The translations under genes were made by a program, and so were the position numbers. A stretch of DNA of 35,708 nucleotides from Armatimonadota bacterium (GTDB taxonomy: Bacteria; Sysuimicrobiota; Sysuimicrobiia; Sysuimicrobiales; Kaftiobacteriaceae), in contig JACPRY010000011.1 in assembly GCA_016193565.1 (NCBI GenBank), forward strand, positions 1 through 35,708, given 5' to 3'. Under the pieces are notes generated by a model. It ran no database searches. It saw only the letters and a program-made list of their open reading frames with translations, and was not told the DNA's origin. Below, piece after piece: positions 1-7,025 of the stretch; the stretch's first letter is position 1; every line of letters begins with the position of its first letter.

Positions 1-194
1 GTGTGCTTCCCAGAGCCGGTATCTTCCCGATCGAACATGCTCCCGAGGGCTGCAATCGCATCGTTAACATTGCCGCCGATCCGGATCCCCGCGACGGACT
101 GCCCTGCGACAATCGTGGTATTCGTCTGCCCACCGGCGGTTGCCAGCAAGAGCAGCACCACCGCTGATGTCAGCACGGCGATCTGTCTCATCAT
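1..194 (-). CDS. Secreted protein of unknown function (N-terminal part only)
   Basis: Reading the minus strand from an ATG at 194 (or a second ATG at 191) gives MMRQIAVLTSAVVLLLLATAGGQ followed by about 40 more residues, open to the window edge, so the C-terminus is missing. A basic start, a hydrophobic core of about 15 residues and an Ala/Gly-rich end look like a Sec signal peptide. The segment SVAGIRIGGNVNDAIAALG resembles the short G-I-R-I-G repeats of secreted proteins of unknown role, but I do not recognise a family. A GAGGTGG Shine-Dalgarno ends 3 nt before the first ATG and 6 nt before the second, so the second ATG may be the true start. The plus-strand ORF listed over this stretch is a shadow. 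Confidence 0.6.
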   Translation of the reverse strand, partial: MMRQIAVLTSAVVLLLLATAGGQTNTTIVAGQSVAGIRIGGNVNDAIAALGSMFDREDTGSGKH

Positions 195-327
195 TTCCAC
201 CTCGATCCTGCCACGGCGCCCGCGACTCACTATTATCGTACCCTTGAGACCGTGTCCCCAGCCATTCACCGACTCTAGCACACTGAATGGCAAACGACGC
301 GCTGCGGGCGCCGGGCAGATGACGAGG

Positions 328-720
328 TTAAGCGGCGTTGGGATCATCCTGCCAGATCCCGAACACGTTCATCTCGGGATCAGTTACCAGCGCAAACCAG
401 CCCATCTTGGGGACCGAGCTCTTCTCCCGCACCACCTTGCCCCCATACCGCTGCACGATCCCGAGGGTCTCCTCGAGAGACTTGACCGTCACGTAGTTCA
501 GCCAGGACCGGGCATCGGGCATGGGTCGCTTCATCAGGCCGCCGTTAATCCCGCCTGACTCAGTCGGCGCGCCCTTCTCGTTCGTCGCGACGGTGTGTAC
601 GGTCCAGTAATTCATTCCCGGGATCTCCTGGATCTTCCACTCGAAGACGTTCTGATAAAATTCCCCAAGTTTCTGGGGATCGTCACCGTAGATCTCAAAG
701 TGAGCAACAGGATTTACCAT
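328..720 (-). CDS. VOC-fold (glyoxalase/bleomycin-resistance-like) protein
   Basis: A 130-residue protein with the opening FEIYGDDPQKLGEFYQNVFEW and the closing GWFALVTDPEMNVFGIWQ. These are the two half-motifs of a single vicinal-oxygen-chelate (VOC) module pair, and the length is normal for this cytoplasmic family. Such proteins bind a metal or small hydrophobic ligand; the substrate cannot be told from sequence. His7 and the late Glu/Asp residues are candidate ligands. The start is well supported by GAGGAGAG a few bases upstream of the ATG. It stands alone, on the minus strand, next to the tRNA-Arg repeat region. Confidence 0.85.
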   Translation of the reverse strand: MVNPVAHFEIYGDDPQKLGEFYQNVFEWKIQEIPGMNYWTVHTVATNEKGAPTESGGINGGLMKRPMPDARSWLNYVTVKSLEETLGIVQRYGGKVVREKSSVPKMGWFALVTDPEMNVFGIWQDDPNAA

Positions 721-751
721 CGTCTCTCCTCCTCTGGAGTTTTACCGAAGT

Positions 752-778
752 GTGGCGCGCCCGGCGGGACTTGAACCC
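752..778 (-). repeat. Second copy of the tRNA-Arg(GCG) 3' end (att-like direct repeat)
   Basis: 27 bp here are identical, in the same orientation, to the 3' end of the tRNA-Arg at 978-1053 (977-1003), including T-arm, acceptor strand, CCA and the next base. Similarity extends to about 35 bp with two mismatches. The two copies bracket about 200 bp without a believable gene. Full tRNA, filler, then 3' end repeat is the footprint of site-specific integration at a tRNA, here reduced to a remnant; a local duplication is the alternative. Confidence 0.75.
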
Positions 779-976
779 CCGGCCGTCGCTCGCTCTCGCC
801 CTATCGGGCGGCTCGCTCCTCAGGAGGGAATAATCCCCCCTGATCGCTCGCGCGATAGATAGGGTACGTCTCCACGGCTTTGGGTTGCGCTCGCTGCCCC
901 CCTTTACTGCGCAGGGGAGATACCTCCCCCGCACCCCCTCAGGCCGTGGCTTCAAGTCGGGCTGCTTCGAAATAGA
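779..976. other. Gene-free filler between the tRNA-Arg repeats
   Basis: No credible gene: the ORF in the track contains GRGFKSRRARH twice, which is simply the tRNA 3' end translated. The stretch holds an imperfect hairpin (TCAGGAGGG / CCCCCCTGA, about 819-842), a CGCGCGATAG motif, and around 931-955 a degenerate inverted copy of the T-arm (GGCCGTGGCTTCAAGTC). It may be a decayed integrated element or a tRNA-derived repeat. Confidence 0.5.
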
Positions 977-977
977 G

Positions 978-1053
978 TGGCGCGCCCGGCGGGACTTGAA
1001 CCCACGGCCTTTGGCTCCGCAGGCCAACGCTCTATCCACTGAGCTACGGGCGC
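978..1053 (-). tRNA. tRNA-Arg, anticodon GCG
   Basis: A complete 76-nt cloverleaf: acceptor GCGCCCG/CGGGCGC, D-arm GCTC/GAGC with A20 (an Arg identity base), anticodon stem TTGGC/GCCAA around CTGCGGA, T-arm GTGGG-TTCAAGT-CCCGC, discriminator G and encoded CCA. The loop gives anticodon GCG, which reads CGC (Arg). Most bacteria use ACG, edited to ICG by TadA, for this box, so a genomic G34 is unusual. It is transcribed away from the secreted protein at 1222. Confidence 0.93.
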
Positions 1054-1067
1054 GCGTGTGCAGGCAG

Positions 1068-1076
1068 ATTATAGCA
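1068..1076 (-). promoter_or_regulatory. Extended -10 of the tRNA-Arg(GCG) promoter
   Basis: On the minus strand TGCTATAAT lies 14 nt upstream of the tRNA 5' end, an extended -10 element (TGN-TATAAT). No strong -35 hexamer was seen at 17-18 bp. Confidence 0.6.
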
Positions 1077-1120
1077 CACCACTTTTAGGCGAAGCCACAG
1101 TGCTGAAATGGCACTCCCTC

Positions 1121-1180
1121 TGTTAGAATGGCGCTGGTCGGCCCGTAGCCGGATTGAACCGAGCAGCCGAGTCTAAGCGT
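1121..1180 (+). pseudogene. Relic of the 5' part of a tRNA-Arg(CCT)-like gene with its promoter
   Basis: TGTTAGAAT followed by GGCCCGTAGC, GAGCAG and GAGTCTAAGC runs in the same order and near-identical spacing as TGCTAGAAT, GGCCCGTAGC, GAGCAG and GACTCCTAAGC in the intact tRNA-Arg(CCT) at 1859. The D-arm is broken and there is no T-arm or 3' acceptor strand, so it cannot be a functional tRNA. Its -10-like TAGAAT (1124-1129) is a plausible promoter for the secreted protein that starts at 1222. An unknown structured leader is the alternative reading. Confidence 0.4.
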
Positions 1181-1221
1181 CCGCTGGCGGATTTCATCTT
1201 ACTTCAAGGGGGGATGGCAAC

Positions 1222-1806
1222 ATGAAGCGCATTGCGATTGCGGCACCTGCACTCATCGTCTTACTGGCATCATCGTTGATGCTGAACTCAGCGGCTCCGG
1301 CGACAGCCCAGGTTGTTCCTCCGAATAGAAACGCCGTGAGCTTCTCGTTTGCTGGATTCAGCGGAGCTCCCGTGTATTCGCTAGGGGCCTCTCTTATCGT
1401 CGGCCGTCGGCTCGATGCAACCCTGGGCTACAGCTTCCAATCCGTGGGCGGCGTCTCGGCCAGTCTGCTGAGCGTGGGCGTTCGGTACCATTTCCCGGTC
1501 ACAGCTCCCGGGACTGACGTCTTTGCTGGAGTAGGCCTTGCCAGCAGCAGCGCGACTTTCTCTGGCTTCGGCACCGTGAATGCGTCAGGCTTGTTCGTGA
1601 GTGGCGGCGCGTCAATAAGACTTGCCGAGAGATTCACGGGGTACGTGAGCGGCAGTCTATATTCCCTGGGCGGGACGTCAACATCGGTGATCGATCTTGG
1701 CGTGCAAGTCCCACTTGCGGATAGGGCTTGGGCACAGGTGGGATACGTCAATTTCGGCGGCAGCGGAGCGCCATATCTCGGGGTCAGTCTGAGCTTTCCT
1801 CCCTAG
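1222..1806 (+). CDS. Secreted beta-rich (outer-membrane-barrel-like) protein
   Basis: A 194-residue protein with a clear signal peptide (MKRIAIAAPALIVLLASSLML, likely cleaved after an ATA site near residue 29). The mature part alternates Ser/Gly/aromatic residues in short strands (GASLIVGRRLDATLGYSF, GVRYHFPV, FAGVGLASSSATF, TGYVSGSLYSLGG, WAQVGYVNFGG) and ends LGVSLSFPP. That is the pattern of small outer-membrane beta-barrels of the OmpA-like/opacity type, but I cannot name a family. If it is a barrel it implies a diderm envelope, which other hints in the window do not settle. AAGGGGGG lies about 8 nt before the ATG. The upstream leader contains the tRNA-like relic. Confidence 0.75.
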   Translation: MKRIAIAAPALIVLLASSLMLNSAAPATAQVVPPNRNAVSFSFAGFSGAPVYSLGASLIVGRRLDATLGYSFQSVGGVSASLLSVGVRYHFPVTAPGTDVFAGVGLASSSATFSGFGTVNASGLFVSGGASIRLAERFTGYVSGSLYSLGGTSTSVIDLGVQVPLADRAWAQVGYVNFGGSGAPYLGVSLSFPP

Positions 1807-1820
1807 CTCGCGGCTCATCT

Positions 1821-1850
1821 TTGTGACGGCTCTTTCGGGTCTGCTAGAAT
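1821..1850 (+). promoter_or_regulatory. Promoter of tRNA-Arg(CCT)
   Basis: TTGTGA, 18 bp, then TAGAAT preceded by TGC (extended -10), ending 8 nt before the tRNA. The same TAGAAT hexamer is seen before the SRP RNA and the tRNA relic, so it may be the local -10 preference for stable RNAs. Confidence 0.6.
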
Positions 1851-1858
1851 AGCCCTGC

Positions 1859-1934
1859 GGGCCCGTAGCTCAGTGGACAGAGCAGGGGACTCCTAAGCCT
1901 CAGGTCGGGGGTTCGATTCCCTCCGGGCCCGCCA
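1859..1934 (+). tRNA. tRNA-Arg, anticodon CCT
   Basis: A 76-nt cloverleaf with acceptor GGGCCCG/CGGGCCC, D-arm GCTC-AGTGGACA-GAGC, anticodon loop CTCCTAA (anticodon CCT, codon AGG), T-arm GGGGG-TTCGATT-CCCTC, discriminator G and encoded CCA. The anticodon stem has one A-G mismatch next to the loop. It reads the rare AGG codon. Confidence 0.92.
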
Positions 1935-2251
1935 GTCGCTAGCCTCGCCCGTTGCCTCTTCGCCTAACCCGACTCACATAGCCAATTTGGGTCATGCCAT
2001 TCGGGCACTCCCCGTGGTTGAATCACCCCACGACCACCTCTCGCGTGCCAGGCACGCTGACAGGAGGTCTAGTCGACCATGCCCCCACGGATGGGTAGCA
2101 TGGCGAACCCGTTCTGGCACTGATCAGTTCGGACGGGACGCGCAGTCGGCAAGCGTACAGGCAGTTTGTCGAAGCGGATGTCGTCACCGAGGTCTTGGGG
2201 TCTTGGTAAGTCAGCTTTCGGGCATGGGCCTTTGGAAAGAGACGAGCGCCC
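1935..2251. other. Intergenic stretch, no gene seen
   Basis: About 317 bp between tRNA-Arg(CCT) and the protease gene. Overlapping ORFs on both strands (1987-2550, 2023-2346, 2069-2488) have no family features and cross the protease frame, so I take them as shadows. No terminator, promoter or repeat was convincing. Confidence 0.5.
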
Positions 2252-2818
2252 GTGTTCAACGTGGCAGAATGGCGAACAATAAGGCAGCGGGTCCACGTCG
2301 AGATACGCTGGTCGACACTGCTCCGGCCCGCTGCAGTTTCTCTCATCCTCTGCGTGTGCCTGTTCGCAGGGACGACCAGCCTTCCATTTGTCCTGGCAAG
2401 GCTCGGTCTCTCCCTTCCGGTCCGGATCTACTCCATGGGAACAATCGCTGCGGTGGCCCTCGAGCCGGACGGCCGGCTGGTCATCCACATGACTTCACGC
2501 CTGCTGCGGTACGAGAACGCCGACATGCTGGCTTTCATTTATCTGCATGAACTGGGCCATGTGCGGCTGGGCCACCTCCTCCCGCAGGGAAGCCATCAGA
2601 CGCAGTACTTTGCCCCGTCCATGTGGCGAACCCGAGTCTGGCGGATGGAGTACGACGCCGATGAGTGGGCGGCCCGGCAGTTGCGCCGCATCGGGTACGA
2701 TCCGGTGCAAGGGATCGGTCTGACATTTGGCGTCTTCGGCGACGGAGGCGGTTTCACGCATCCGCCGGACAAGGTCAGGATCGACCGGGTCCGCCGGCTC
2801 CTTCCATTGGATCGCTGA
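2252..2818 (+). CDS. Membrane-anchored M48-like zinc metallopeptidase
   Basis: 188 residues. An N-terminal amphipathic stretch is followed by one hydrophobic segment (about residues 25-55) and then a compact peptidase domain. HELGH (99-103) gives the two zinc His and the catalytic Glu; EYDAD (133-137) matches the ExxxD motif carrying the third zinc ligand in M48-type gluzincins, and EWAARQL continues that helix as in the family. It is shorter than HtpX or Ste24-type enzymes, so it is a minimal M48-like protease with its active site on one membrane face. The start is GTG at 2252; GGAAAGAGACGAG upstream is only a fair ribosome site and no ATG is available in frame. It precedes the PAS operon, with a LexA-like box between them. 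Confidence 0.75.
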   Translation: MFNVAEWRTIRQRVHVEIRWSTLLRPAAVSLILCVCLFAGTTSLPFVLARLGLSLPVRIYSMGTIAAVALEPDGRLVIHMTSRLLRYENADMLAFIYLHELGHVRLGHLLPQGSHQTQYFAPSMWRTRVWRMEYDADEWAARQLRRIGYDPVQGIGLTFGVFGDGGGFTHPPDKVRIDRVRRLLPLDR

Positions 2819-2838
2819 CCGCGACTCTCCCGTAAGGA

Positions 2839-2852
2839 CGAACATACGTTCG
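2839..2852. promoter_or_regulatory. LexA-type SOS box candidate
   Basis: CGAACATACGTTCG is a near-perfect palindrome that fits CGAAC-N4-GTTCG, the LexA operator of Firmicutes and Actinobacteria (published Bacillus consensus CGAACRNRYGTTYC, 13 of 14 positions). It lies 20 bp after the protease stop and about 97 bp before the PAS gene, so the PAS operon is the likely target. No lexA gene is in the window. Confidence 0.45.
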
Positions 2853-2948
2853 AATAGGGACTTCCGCCTCGTAGCCCTTCAAATGTTTGGGTGCAGGTGT
2901 CACTGGGTAAAAGCACCCCAAATCGCATAGCGTAAGGGGGCTCCCCAG

Positions 2949-4325
2949 ATGACCAAACGGCGAGGCACTCTGGAGCACAATCGTCTTTCCACGCGGGCTC
3001 CGGAGACTGTTTCAAACAAGAGAGTGGTGACGGACGGCGACCGGCCGCCCGCGACAGCCATTGCCGACCTCGACAAGGCGGCCCGCGCCTATTCGGAAAG
3101 CCTCATCAAGAACGCGCCGGACCCGGTCTTCGTCTCCGACCTCGAAGGCAAGATCCTCCAGGTCAACGACGCGGCCTCCGAACTGTTGGGGTTCCGCCCG
3201 GATGAACTGATCGAGCAGTCCCTGTCGCGGTTTATTTCTCCGGATGAAACCCGTGAGTTCCTCGCCGCCCTTCGCGAGGTTGTCGAAAAAGGCGTCACCC
3301 GCAACGCCCGGCTCAACCCGCGCAGCGCCAGCGGTGAAGTCATCCCGACGACGCTCAACGCGTCGGCGCTCCGCGACCAGGACGGGAAGGTCATCGGCGC
3401 CATCGGCATCCTCCGCGACATGCGCGAACTCGACAAAGCCCGCGCCTATGCGGAGTCTCTCATCAAAAACGCCCCGGACCCGGTCTTCGTCTCCGACCTG
3501 GAAGGCAAGATCCTCCAGGCCAACGAGGCGGTTTACAAACTCCTGGGGTTCCGCCCGGATGAGGTCATCGAACAGTCGGTGTCCCGGTTCATCTCCCCTG
3601 AAGAGACCCGCGAGTTCACCGCGGCCTTGCGCGAGGTTGTCGAAAAGGGCGTCACCAGGAACGCCCGGCTCAACCCCCGCAGTGCCACCGGCGAGGTCAT
3701 CCCAACGAGTCTGAACGCCTCCGCGCTGCGCGATCAGGACGGCAAGGTCATCGGGGCCATCGGCGTCCTCCGCGACATGCGCGAACTCGACAAAGCCCGC
3801 GCCTATGCGGAGTCTCTCATCAAAAACGCCCCGGACCCGGTCTTCGTCTCCGACCTGGAAGGCAAGATCCTCCAGGCCAACGACGCGGTCTTCTCCCTGC
3901 TTGGATTTCGCCTCGATGAACTCATTGAGCAATCGCTGCTCCGGTTCATCAGCCCTGAAGAGGTGCGCGAGTTCACGGCGGCCCTGCGCGAGGTCGTGAA
4001 GAAGGGTGTGAGCCGCAACGTTCGTCTCAATCCGCGGAGCGCCACCGGCGAGGTCATTCCCACGACGCTGAACGCCTCCGCGCTGCGCGACCCCGACGGC
4101 AAGGTCATCGGCGCCATCGGCATCCTCCGCGACATGCGCGAGTACGAGCAGGTGGTACGAGACTTGGAAAAATCCAAGGGCGAACTTCAAGAGAAGATCC
4201 TCGACCTGGAGAAGTTCGAAGAAGTTGTCGTCGGACGCGAACTCAAGATGATCGCCCTCGAAAAGGAGCTCGAAAGCCTGCGCCGAGAAATCGAGCGGTT
4301 CCGCGCCGACAGGGTCGGACAGTGA
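2949..4325 (+). CDS. Triple-PAS sensor protein with C-terminal coiled coil
   Basis: 458 residues with no catalytic domain. After about 46 residues come three PAS domains of 119 residues each (about 47-165, 166-284, 285-400), each with SLIKNAPDPVFVSDLEGKIL, a LLGFRPDELIEQS-type turn and GKVIGAIGILRDMRE. The end (about 400-458) is a charged coiled coil containing LEKFEEVVVGRELKMIALEKEL, a linker typical of PAS-kinase chains. No ligand-specific residues (heme His, flavin Cys) are evident, so the signal is unknown; the protein appears cytoplasmic. Its stop overlaps the kinase start by 4 bp (GTGA), so it probably is the sensory subunit of the following kinase, split from it rather than fused. The three repeats are nearly identical in DNA as well. 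Confidence 0.9.
   Translation: MTKRRGTLEHNRLSTRAPETVSNKRVVTDGDRPPATAIADLDKAARAYSESLIKNAPDPVFVSDLEGKILQVNDAASELLGFRPDELIEQSLSRFISPDETREFLAALREVVEKGVTRNARLNPRSASGEVIPTTLNASALRDQDGKVIGAIGILRDMRELDKARAYAESLIKNAPDPVFVSDLEGKILQANEAVYKLLGFRPDEVIEQSVSRFISPEETREFTAALREVVEKGVTRNARLNPRSATGEVIPTSLNASALRDQDGKVIGAIGVLRDMRELDKARAYAESLIKNAPDPVFVSDLEGKILQANDAVFSLLGFRLDELIEQSLLRFISPEEVREFTAALREVVKKGVSRNVRLNPRSATGEVIPTTLNASALRDPDGKVIGAIGILRDMREYEQVVRDLEKSKGELQEKILDLEKFEEVVVGRELKMIALEKELESLRREIERFRADRVGQ
3087..4145 (+). repeat. Three in-frame tandem PAS-coding repeats, period 357 bp
   Basis: Units start near 3087, 3444 and 3801, exactly 357 bp (119 codons) apart. Units 2 and 3 share 118 identical bases in a row (3409-3526 and 3766-3883), including third codon positions, which points to recent duplication or gene conversion. 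Confidence 0.9.
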
Positions 4326-5476
4326 GGTCCATCGATTACCGAGCGGCCGTCACTTCAGTGCCCGGCGCCGATGACAGCACGCACCCTGCGGAGGAGATCA
4401 CCCGGCTGCGGGAGCGGGTCGCCCTCCTCGAGCATCGCCTCCGCAAGGGAGAAGAACAGCGCCGTGCGCTGCTCCATATCTTCAGCGACCTCCACGAGAT
4501 GAACCAGCGGCTGAGCAGCCAGCGCAGAGCGACGCTCCATATTCTGGTCGACTATGAGGAAGACCGCCGGCGACTTGGCCGTCAGGCAGACCGACTTGAC
4601 AACTCGCGTCGGGCGCTGCTGCATATCCTGCAGGATGCCCATCACTCCAACCTCCGGCTGGAAGACAGCCGGAAGGCAATGATCCACATCATGGGCGACC
4701 TCCACGAGACGACGGAAGAGATCAAACGGCGCGAGCAAGAGTTACGGGATAAGCAGGGGCAGCTCGTGCAGGCCGGCAAACTGGCCACCCTGGGCGAGCT
4801 GACCACCGGCGTGGCCCATGAGCTCAACAATCCCCTGAACAACATCGGCCTGTACCTGGGGAACTGCATCGACCTGATCGACATGGGCCAGATCGATACG
4901 CGGCAGATGCTCCGTGATTTGCGCAGCGCGTCCCAGCAGGTCCGCAAGGCCACCGAGATCATCGGCCACCTCCGGACCTTCGGCCGCGCCGCGCCGGTCG
5001 GCCAGGAGTCAGTCGCCGTGAACCAGGTCATCCGAAGGGCGCTGTCTTTGGTGCAGGAGCAGTTCCGCATCCGCCAGATCACGGTGGACCTGGACCTCGA
5101 TCCGGCGGACCCGCTGGTCGCTGGCAGTTCCATCCAACTCGAGCAGGTGTTCATCAACCTGCTCACCAATGCCCGCGACGCGCTCGCCGACGCGCCGCGG
5201 AAGCTGATCCGGATCGCGTCGACAATGTCGCACGACCTCGTGACCGTCATCTTCAGCGACACCGGTCCTGGGATTCCGAATGGATTCGAGCAGCGGATCT
5301 TCGACCCGTTCTTCACGACCAAGGAAGTCGGGAAGGGCACCGGGCTGGGACTCTCGATCACGTACGGCATCCTCAAGGATCACAAGGGCACGATTACCGT
5401 CGACACGAGCGTGAAGGAGGGCGCGACGTTCCGGATCGAACTGCCGCTCGCCTCCGCCGGGGCGGTTGCCTCGTAA
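4322..5476 (+). CDS. Soluble sensor histidine kinase with histidine-bearing coiled coil
   Basis: 384 residues, no membrane segment. Residues 20-155 are a long coiled coil with four copies of a motif [RK][RK]A-x-[LI]HI-xx-D; the His fall at 52, 73, 101 and 122, so spacings of 21, 28 and 21 stay in heptad phase. Then HisKA with phospho-acceptor His166 in GVAHELNNPLN, and HATPase with N-box FINLLTNARDAL, DTGPGIP, FDPFFTTK and GTGLGLSITYGI. The set is complete, so an active kinase is expected. It overlaps the PAS gene by GTGA and is followed one base after its stop by the receiver gene; phosphotransfer from His166 to the receiver Asp of that neighbour is the natural inference, with the PAS protein as input. 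Confidence 0.92.
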   Translation: MRSIDYRAAVTSVPGADDSTHPAEEITRLRERVALLEHRLRKGEEQRRALLHIFSDLHEMNQRLSSQRRATLHILVDYEEDRRRLGRQADRLDNSRRALLHILQDAHHSNLRLEDSRKAMIHIMGDLHETTEEIKRREQELRDKQGQLVQAGKLATLGELTTGVAHELNNPLNNIGLYLGNCIDLIDMGQIDTRQMLRDLRSASQQVRKATEIIGHLRTFGRAAPVGQESVAVNQVIRRALSLVQEQFRIRQITVDLDLDPADPLVAGSSIQLEQVFINLLTNARDALADAPRKLIRIASTMSHDLVTVIFSDTGPGIPNGFEQRIFDPFFTTKEVGKGTGLGLSITYGILKDHKGTITVDTSVKEGATFRIELPLASAGAVAS

Positions 5477-5477
5477 G

Positions 5478-7025
5478 ATGGTGCCCAGCTCCCGCGTGCT
5501 CATTGTCGACGACGATCCTGCGTTGCTGCAGGCGCTGCCGGAAGCGGTCCGCCTGCGCATGGAGGACATCGCGGTCGATACCGCGGATTCCGCCGCGTCG
5601 GCGCTTGAGCGCATCGCCGCCACCGACTATGACGCCGTCATCACCGACATCAAGATGCCCGGGATGGACGGGCTGGCGCTGCTCAGCGAGATCCGGTCGC
5701 TCCGTCCCGACACGCCGACGCTCCTCATCACCGGCCACGGCGAGCACGACCTCGCCGTGCAGGCGCTGCGCGGCGGCGCCTACGATTTCATTGCCAAGCC
5801 GATCGACCGCGACTATTTCATCGCCTCGCTCAACCGGGCCCTCCGGACGCGTCAGCTGAAGCGCGAGCTGGACGCGCAGAAGGACGCACTGCAGCAACAC
5901 GCAGAGCAGCTTGAGCGCACGCTGCAGATGTACGAACGCGAGCACAACATCTCGGAAACGTTGCAGCGCAGCCTCCTCCCCCGCCGCCTGCCGGACATCC
6001 CCGGGATCACCGCCGCGGCGCGGTACCTGCCCGCCAAGCCGGAAGCGGTGGGGGGCGACTGGTATGACATGTTTTCAGTCCCCGGCGGGCGCGTGGGGAT
6101 CGTGATGGGCGACGTCGCCGGCCGTGGGATTCAAGTCGCTTCCCTGATGGGCCAGCTGCGGAATGCCGCGCGCGTGTACGCCGGAGAAGGGTATCCACCT
6201 TCGGTGGTGCTGGCGCGGCTCATGACGATCATCGAGCCCACGGAGATGGCGACCGTGCTGTTCATGATCTTCGATCCGGCGGCGTGGCGGATTGAGTTTG
6301 CCAGCGCCGGCCATCCCCCGCCGCTGCTGGCGACGCCTGACGGCACCGTGACATTCCTGGAGGGCGGCTCGCTCCCGCTTGGTCCCATGCTGAATCAGAC
6401 GTATCGGGATATGACGGTGGACGTCGTCCCGGGATCGCTGCTGCTGCTCTTTACCGATGGGCTCGTGGATGATCGGAACACCACGCTGGAGGAAGGACTG
6501 CGCCGCCTGCGCGACGTCGTCGCCCGCGCAAACGGTGCAGACGCGGAAACACTCGCCGACAGGATCGTGAGCGAAATCCGCACTGACGCGACGAGCAGCG
6601 ATGACGTCGCGCTGCTCGTGCTGCGCCTTGCGGCACTTGATCCGGAACGCATCCACCTGCACCTCCCCGCCATTCCATCCTCGCTCCCGACCATCCGGCA
6701 CGCGATCCGCCGGTGGCTGGCCCAGACAAGGATGACCGAAGAGGATATCTACGGCGTGATGGTGGCCTGCTGCGAGGCGTGCTCCAACGTCATCGAACAC
6801 GCGTACGGCCTGGCCAGCGGCGACGTGGATGTGCAGGCCGCCTTCCGAGAGCATCGAATCGAGCTGACCATTCGCGACAGCGGTACCTGGACGCCGCCGC
6901 GAGGCCTGTACCGCGGCCGCGGACTGCAGATGATCCAGGCCTTAATGGATGACGTCGAGGTGCTGCACGGCGATCGCGGCACCACAATCCGCATGCAGTA
7001 TCAGCCCCAGGAGGTTGCACGGTGA
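5478..7025 (+). CDS. Receiver - PP2C (SpoIIE/RsbU) phosphatase - HATPase (RsbW-like) fusion
   Basis: 515 residues from the ATG at 5478; the ORF track starts four codons earlier at a TTG that would overlap the kinase. Residues 5-120 are a receiver with acidic DDD, phospho-acceptor D57 (ITDIKMPG) and Lys in IAKPIDR. A short coiled coil leads into a SpoIIE-type PP2C domain (about 155-375): LQRSLLPRRLP, GGDWYDMF, GDVAGRGIQVA, FTDGLVDDR and SSDDVALLVL supply the metal aspartates. About 385-512 is an RsbW/SpoIIAB-type HATPase with EACSNVIEHAYG and DSGTWTPPRGLYRGRGLQMI. It therefore joins a phosphatase and an anti-sigma-like kinase, opposite activities on a STAS antagonist, which is the next gene. 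Inference: phosphorylation at D57 shifts the balance between them. Confidence 0.93.
   Translation: MVPSSRVLIVDDDPALLQALPEAVRLRMEDIAVDTADSAASALERIAATDYDAVITDIKMPGMDGLALLSEIRSLRPDTPTLLITGHGEHDLAVQALRGGAYDFIAKPIDRDYFIASLNRALRTRQLKRELDAQKDALQQHAEQLERTLQMYEREHNISETLQRSLLPRRLPDIPGITAAARYLPAKPEAVGGDWYDMFSVPGGRVGIVMGDVAGRGIQVASLMGQLRNAARVYAGEGYPPSVVLARLMTIIEPTEMATVLFMIFDPAAWRIEFASAGHPPPLLATPDGTVTFLEGGSLPLGPMLNQTYRDMTVDVVPGSLLLLFTDGLVDDRNTTLEEGLRRLRDVVARANGADAETLADRIVSEIRTDATSSDDVALLVLRLAALDPERIHLHLPAIPSSLPTIRHAIRRWLAQTRMTEEDIYGVMVACCEACSNVIEHAYGLASGDVDVQAAFREHRIELTIRDSGTWTPPRGLYRGRGLQMIQALMDDVEVLHGDRGTTIRMQYQPQEVAR

Noticed and set aside
779-976. Functional integrative element
   Set aside because: Too short and without integrase or any believable gene; only a scar can be supported.
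695-1088. ORFs on both strands (114 aa minus, 67 aa plus) across the tRNA-Arg region
   Set aside because: They are translations of the tRNA and its repeat (GRGFKSRRARH twice); no protein features.
1131-1215. Cyclic-di-GMP or other known riboswitch before the secreted protein
   Set aside because: I could not match any known aptamer core; the likeness to tRNA-Arg(CCT) explains the sequence better.
1987-2550. 187-aa plus ORF and opposite-strand ORFs before the protease gene
   Set aside because: No family motifs, overlap each other and the well-supported M48-like frame.
3012-4190. 392-aa minus-strand ORF and other long ORFs opposite the PAS gene
   Set aside because: They repeat with the 357-bp period only because the PAS-coding DNA does; GC-rich shadow frames.
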